This document shows, in pieces, positions 60,401 to 64,000 of a DNA stretch of 64,000 nt. Location of the stretch: NCBI GenBank assembly GCA_039105265.1, contig JAPFFF010000021.1:124001-188000 (forward strand), written 5' to 3'. Below the pieces are notes generated by a model. It had not been told where the DNA came from, ran no database searches, and worked only from the letters and a program-made list of their open reading frames with translations. The stretch comes from Tritrichomonas musculus. Taxonomy: Eukaryota > Parabasalia > Tritrichomonadida > Tritrichomonadidae. Made by a program: the position numbers and the translations under genes. Within the stretch, counting starts at the first letter, position 1; each line of letters opens with the position of its first letter.

Positions 60401-62928
60401 AGTGGGATTGTAATCTTGTTGCAGGAGCGGTAACATCACAATATGTTAATACCTATGGAAATAATCAGGTCCTTGAATTATTTAATTATTATCGGAAAAA
60501 AAGAGTAGATTTTGGTATGACTATTCTCTCGGCAGATGTGGACAAAAACATTGCTATCTATATAGAGAAGAATTATTTTGAGCTAGATAGTTTTGGCGCA
60601 AACCCATTTCACATCATTATACAAGAACAATTTTATGAAGTAGAACCAGACCCTAAAAAATGTACTACATTGACAACAGATTTAAATATTTATTCATCAA
60701 AAATAATATGGGCAGATAATATTATGACTATGCGCCGAGATTTAAATGTTGTTGGAGGAACAGTTGACACTTTAGGTTATCAATATGCTATTTTACGAGA
60801 GATAGTTAATGACATTGTAGAACAAATGAGAGTGCAGTCACTATATAATGAATACGTAGCTGAAATACAAAAATTTGTGACAGTAATGAATACTGTATTA
60901 CAATTAGTGAATTTAGGTTTCCAAATTTATGCAGCAGCATCAACATTAAATATGACAGATAATAATTTACGAATCAATACATATCAAACAAGACCATTTC
61001 CAGGCCCAGGTGGAAGCGGAGGAGGTGGATATCCAGGCGATGGAGGCAGTGGATTTCAAGGAAAGTTTTTGGTTGACGTTGACTTGAAAGCAGAAAAGAT
61101 GACTTTCCAAAGATTCTTACCTATGACAACAACAGTTCAAAATCCTATTGCTGGAGCGATAGGAACCTTTTCAGCAACACAAGTTGTTCTTTCTACAACA
61201 CATGCTCTAACTCAATTGGGAAGTGCTATTGCTACATTTGGTTCTAATGTCTTGAATTTCTTTAGAAGTAGACCAGATACGAATACGACTGAAACATTAA
61301 ATATTAATTCATCTTCGATTACAATCACTGATAATAATAATGGCAATACCACAAATACTATAAATACAACTGAGCAATCATTAGTGAGAACTCATAGAGA
61401 AGTTCAGCCACAGGTTGTCACAGATGAAACAGATGAGATTCGAACAGATATAACTGTACCACAGACTACAATGACAAATACGGCATCAACTACGATTGCA
61501 CTTAGGAATCAAGTTCCTGTTATCAATATATCTGGAATCCAGTATACCTTAGAAGATATTGCAGATATGACAAGAGAAGAACGAAATGCATTAGTTGCTA
61601 GTCATCCAGATGTCTTACGTATACAATATCATGGATGGGAGTTATTTAATGTGTATGATTTATTTTATAATAACCAACACATTATTCATAATAATGTATT
61701 CCAACGAAGGACTCTAATTAGACCAGCTGATATTGAGATGACAGATAGAATACATAGAGCAACCAGTAGTACGTGGTCAATAGAATGGGAAGGCAGAACG
61801 TATACGGCAAGAGAAATCGAACAATTATCTATGCAAGATAGATTAGATTTACCATTTGTTCAAAATGGTGATATTGGTTTAGAACCTTACTTGAATGACC
61901 AAACAATGGAAGCATGGATAAATATTATTGACCATAGAGGAGAGACTATTGACCCAATTGTTGCTACTATTGATTATTCAGCACCAACTACAGCAAATAT
62001 TAGTGGAGGACAGGTAAGATTCCAAGGAATAAATTCACAAATAGAAGTCAATGCAAATGGAATAAGATATCAACATTATGATATGGTTGCCACAACAGAT
62101 ACTTGGACAGTACCAGGAACAACACCAGCAATAACAGCAAGAATGATAGAACAAATGAGTGAGGAACAAAGAGGGGAACTAATGGATAATATTTACTCTC
62201 ATGGTAATCTTTTAGCCTTTAATGACACATTAGATGAAACAACTGGTGAAGAAATAACACAAGTACTATATAATGGAGCAGTAGTTGCTACAATAGATAG
62301 AAGAAGACTTCATATTATAAATATTGTGAATGGAGTGATAGAAATGTATCAGCAAGATGGTATTATAAGTGCAACAACACAAGTTATTATGGGTGCGGTA
62401 GGGCATGTTGCTAGGAGATTCCTTCATGGTCAGTGGCAGTTCGTAAGACATCATCCTGGTGATGCAGCAGCAATAGCAGGAGTAGCAGCAGAAGCATATG
62501 TAGCAAATAGAATAGGATTATTTAATATTCCAAGTTGGTTCCGTCGTAATGATAACCCTGAAACTTTGGCTAATGAAGACGTATTAGAAAAGATTCTTGC
62601 ATGGGCATATCATGAAGAAACAGATGATGAACCCGAGCTTGAAATAACAATGAAGGATGCTGATAAGATGATGGTTTCATTTGATACATGTATTAATATT
62701 GCAAAGACATATCGCGATACTTTAAAGGGTACAATAGCATTCATGTGCGAGAAAATCAAAGAGCTTGAAAATAAGTCAAGTACAAAACATCCATTAGAAG
62801 ATATAGATATGACTGCTTATGTGACTAAAGTAGAAGTGAAGGAAATGATAGACCAGAAGGATGCATATATTGATGCTCTTGAGGCAAGACTTGCTGCATT
62901 AGAGAAGAAGTGTGCAAATATAGAGTAG
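57451..62928 (+). CDS. Giant Maverick protein of 1825 aa, possible fibre or tail-like protein
   Basis: Visible parts: a charged N-terminus; a Gly run near 370; six WD-type repeats (VWDIIYDEW, MWDVVHDEW, IWDIQHEEW and variants) at about 465-680; hairpin copy e coding ALQRGSASQP at ~689; a domain at about 795-890 shared with the truncated gene to the right; a Gly-rich linker near 1185; hydrophobic stretches near 1230-1270; three motifs (YTLEDIADMTREER, YTAREIEQLSMQDR, ITARMIEQMSEEQR) at about 1366, 1451 and 1561; and a coiled-coil end. GDLEVNGKI near 765 recalls phage fibre proteins. Attachment protein is inferred; not recognised by family. Confidence 0.75.
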   Translation: MSLTLYSAKSKVASKLKANGFEICAGEDEDGNEQINITRDDKPNEYPKFNCLYNKAEVDARVVNGYIENGGSLEGFGDVPITEKSTQILEYRAPENTLMEVKSEQVESNRELIKDELCVNTFNDIIEAESKTCEAVHDMYNELMCAADGYEQVVLDEDKGQCEVVKYVQTPTAPPKPSPTEPFLKYKPFYNLADMLMNIMKNEKKNQNTTRILYDVFNETNWKKFINGTKQYHYNLQDNTLKTIGYKYKNSDEEVKADEVVEVGSPGEFIDIYMQNQKDNYINYPQIIQNLLLSSVLGYGLASALKLFSTSLTVDHTIKVDNIDGTKVKISLNQFLNDIQMNINNIIASLNYWADYCSKIKSCNCNQDGGGGGGIPQEEIDELTNYMINQNKHFESHFGNIDENINRLNLGERVQSFQDSIHDVVLYEDSIPDIAKEVMEKYNLEQQIPIYRPIDDRGHDYYRFNDDYVWDIIYDEWRERDDNLNRPAGWRQNRNIHVPVNYMWDVVHDEWVMVNLAYPFEEGWREGLSDVMEHALIPIFENETRGHLRYNDEYEEWVYFTEENEYINMRTDEMLYFNREYHAELGQYVAWNIYDTQWQEHGYDFQNDDWIHDELLDAPNNLIWDIQHEEWVILSQHLEWIEGWRTQNTPAVRALVTARNSFHQVFGDIVWNEDKGQWVWEPKNEPSPLALQRGSASQPMALSKEETKEVKTDNSSAVAIPDFVKGFDKFEDVLKCYGVKITDDKPSLDESKPVLGKYIIKGDLEVNGKILCDSIPSGGTSSGGNNFFTLKESDQLYLYRPNIIDDDAKYYRMKWQIDPNYNLPLNMVFKFRDYLFGHYWELKWNGEKWTGDNCINNCLAKISIGEKNWGSPEFVVKHSDKMAKWMKETVYPDMPDDHSALNFAEILYSYLTNWRLINKDGSEVTEGVDAFWDDGGKGRRKKYTKDDETYDVLVISVYAPKKLNKTAKYVKCDLDIKGYITVIQWDCNLVAGAVTSQYVNTYGNNQVLELFNYYRKKRVDFGMTILSADVDKNIAIYIEKNYFELDSFGANPFHIIIQEQFYEVEPDPKKCTTLTTDLNIYSSKIIWADNIMTMRRDLNVVGGTVDTLGYQYAILREIVNDIVEQMRVQSLYNEYVAEIQKFVTVMNTVLQLVNLGFQIYAAASTLNMTDNNLRINTYQTRPFPGPGGSGGGGYPGDGGSGFQGKFLVDVDLKAEKMTFQRFLPMTTTVQNPIAGAIGTFSATQVVLSTTHALTQLGSAIATFGSNVLNFFRSRPDTNTTETLNINSSSITITDNNNGNTTNTINTTEQSLVRTHREVQPQVVTDETDEIRTDITVPQTTMTNTASTTIALRNQVPVINISGIQYTLEDIADMTREERNALVASHPDVLRIQYHGWELFNVYDLFYNNQHIIHNNVFQRRTLIRPADIEMTDRIHRATSSTWSIEWEGRTYTAREIEQLSMQDRLDLPFVQNGDIGLEPYLNDQTMEAWINIIDHRGETIDPIVATIDYSAPTTANISGGQVRFQGINSQIEVNANGIRYQHYDMVATTDTWTVPGTTPAITARMIEQMSEEQRGELMDNIYSHGNLLAFNDTLDETTGEEITQVLYNGAVVATIDRRRLHIINIVNGVIEMYQQDGIISATTQVIMGAVGHVARRFLHGQWQFVRHHPGDAAAIAGVAAEAYVANRIGLFNIPSWFRRNDNPETLANEDVLEKILAWAYHEETDDEPELEITMKDADKMMVSFDTCINIAKTYRDTLKGTIAFMCEKIKELENKSSTKHPLEDIDMTAYVTKVEVKEMIDQKDAYIDALEARLAALEKKCANIE
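59515..59546. repeat. GC-rich twin hairpin inside the giant gene (copy e)
   Basis: CTCGCT-CTTC-AGCGAG is followed by GGtCTGC-TTC-GCAGCC. It differs from copy b mainly in its loops, while the stems are kept. In-frame it codes LALQRGSASQP. Confidence 0.85.
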
Positions 62929-62957
62929 ATTAGAGGAATTATTTTTTTGGGTTTTAA

Positions 62958-64000
62958 ATGGACGCAACGACAACAAAATTCATTGGTGATATACAATTTA
63001 AAGTTGGAGATGCTACTAGGAAAGCAAGCCAATTGTTAACCCTAAGTGATTTAGATGGATATGTACAAACAGGGCATTTATTTAATGAAGTAGAAGGAAT
63101 ACCAGAATTTAATATCAAAAATAATAATATACAATACGAGTCATTTGAGTCATCAACAACCCAATATCATATTCTAAAATTTGTTAACATACCAGAAGAC
63201 TTTATGAATAAAGTGAAAGAAATAACAGCCCAAACAAATATTTTCAAAATTGTCTTGAGGAAGAATATAGTATATGATACGAATGGAAATTTAGTGAAGG
63301 AATTTTATATTTATGCCAAGGATGGAAAGGTTTATTGCCCTCTCATTACCAAAAGCAGCAATGGATGTTCTATAAATAACAGCACCATATTTGAATACAT
63401 CAACATAGCATTTGATAGTAGTCTGGAATTTAATCCATATACTTTATGGTTGAATGGTGAGCTGAGTATTATGAATGAATATTTAACAGATTCTCTCCAA
63501 ACAGAGAAAGCAATAAAGTGCTCCATCATCAAAGCAGACAATGCATTGAAACTACATAAGAGTGATGTACTGTACCTATATAAACCAACACTAACCAGCG
63601 AAGTCCAAATTGATGATAAAAAGTATTGGCTATTACAATGGAACATAGATGATAATTACAATATACCTAACGGCTTGGAATTTAAATTTAGTGAATATTG
63701 TTTTGGTAATAAATGGGTTTTAAGCTGGGATGGTACAAAATGGGTAGGAGATAATATACAAGGCCATATCAATGGTAGATTAGTTAATGGATTAAATAAG
63801 GAGAATGAACATGGAGAAGATGGTACCTACATACAAGTCAAGAGGAGTGAAAGAAATATGAAATTGGTTAAAAAACCAGATGACTACTCGGTTGATAATC
63901 TCTTGCATTACATGATTCATGGAGGTAAGTGTAAAGTAGACTGTTTTGTAAAATTAAAGACGGGTGAGGTAGAACCTTTTTCGAAATATGGATTAGGATA
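62958..64000 (+). CDS. Truncated Maverick gene sharing a domain with the giant protein
   Basis: An open frame from ATG (MDATTTKFIGDIQFKVGD) stays open to the window edge, 347 codons without a stop. Residues ~203-265 (LYLYKP, WNIDDNYNIP, FKFSEYCFGNKW, WDGTKWVGDN) match the giant protein's domain near 796 with the same spacing. A T run precedes the ATG. It is probably another virion or attachment-type protein; its C-terminus is missing here. Confidence 0.85.
   Translation, partial: MDATTTKFIGDIQFKVGDATRKASQLLTLSDLDGYVQTGHLFNEVEGIPEFNIKNNNIQYESFESSTTQYHILKFVNIPEDFMNKVKEITAQTNIFKIVLRKNIVYDTNGNLVKEFYIYAKDGKVYCPLITKSSNGCSINNSTIFEYINIAFDSSLEFNPYTLWLNGELSIMNEYLTDSLQTEKAIKCSIIKADNALKLHKSDVLYLYKPTLTSEVQIDDKKYWLLQWNIDDNYNIPNGLEFKFSEYCFGNKWVLSWDGTKWVGDNIQGHINGRLVNGLNKENEHGEDGTYIQVKRSERNMKLVKKPDDYSVDNLLHYMIHGGKCKVDCFVKLKTGEVEPFSKYGLG

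Larger units (their letters stand above)
41413..64000. mobile_element. Maverick/Polinton (virus-like self-synthesising transposon), right end outside the window
   Basis: Genes for a retroviral-type integrase, FtsK/A32 packaging ATPase, probable major capsid protein and protein-primed DNA polymerase B sit together, the defining set of Mavericks/Polintons. At least 22.5 kb is present, and the last gene runs off the edge. The left boundary is not determined: no matching right terminal repeat or 6-bp duplication can be seen. Genes are packed with gaps of 10-60 bp, unlike host genes. Major genes are intact, so the element looks recently active. No adenain-type protease gene was found in the visible part. 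Confidence 0.9.

Overview
The window is very AT-rich (intergenic DNA is mostly A/T runs), with short intron-less genes on both strands and no operon logic in its first 38 kb. The gene content (a 7TM-RGS fusion, an R2R3 Myb protein, a metacaspase, a cilium-type coiled-coil protein, a TTLL ligase, a katanin-type AAA ATPase, ammonia-dependent AsnA) together with a Maverick/Polinton fits a parabasalid. A Tritrichomonas-like species is my best guess, because the DNA is more AT-rich than I would expect for Trichomonas vaginalis. This is inference; no marker gene fixes the species.

Host part, about 1-38.5 kb: a tail of a truncated gene at the left edge; 7TM-RGS; a C2 protein; an Asn/acidic low-complexity protein; a CFAP100-like protein; an Asn/Gln-rich protein; a protein with a possible RRM-like fold and an acidic tail; AsnA; a bromodomain protein; a basic repeat protein; a Myb protein; a complete Tc1/mariner transposon (18.13-19.65 kb, intact transposase, TA duplications); a small basic protein; a coiled-coil/acidic protein; a type I membrane protein; an Erv46/ERGIC3 cargo receptor; a TTLL ligase; a probable PP2A B56-type subunit; a RABL6-like GTPase; a ubiquitin-like protein; a metacaspase; and a katanin p60-like AAA ATPase. 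Between the last two lies a 2-kb inverted repeat with nearly identical 450-bp arms, and a 285-bp MITE sits in its spacer. Gene-poor stretches at 1.7-4.3 and 38.6-41.4 kb hold eroded coding remnants, including a decayed pogo-type transposase, and tandem repeats.

From about 41.4 kb to the right edge (over 22 kb) the sequence is a Maverick/Polinton, a virus-like self-synthesising transposon, running off the window. A tightly packed plus-strand block carries an unknown 217-aa protein, a 438-aa protein, a retroviral-type integrase, an FtsK/A32 packaging ATPase, a small membrane-active-looking basic protein, a Pro-rich protein, a probable double jelly-roll major capsid protein, small unknowns, an HNH endonuclease and a basic DNA-binding protein. 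A minus-strand block carries a KilA-N protein, a 59-aa coiled-coil ORF and protein-primed DNA polymerase B. A T5orf172 gene, a possible minor capsid gene, a giant 1825-aa protein and a further ORF cut by the window edge follow. Integrase and polymerase would mobilise and copy the element; ATPase and capsid proteins would package it.

The most unusual points are: GC-rich twin hairpins scattered through the Maverick and even inside its reading frames; a domain shared by the giant protein and its truncated neighbour; an integrase with Asn at the expected catalytic Glu; a possible OTU-like protease domain in the polymerase N-terminus; and T-run motifs before many Maverick genes.
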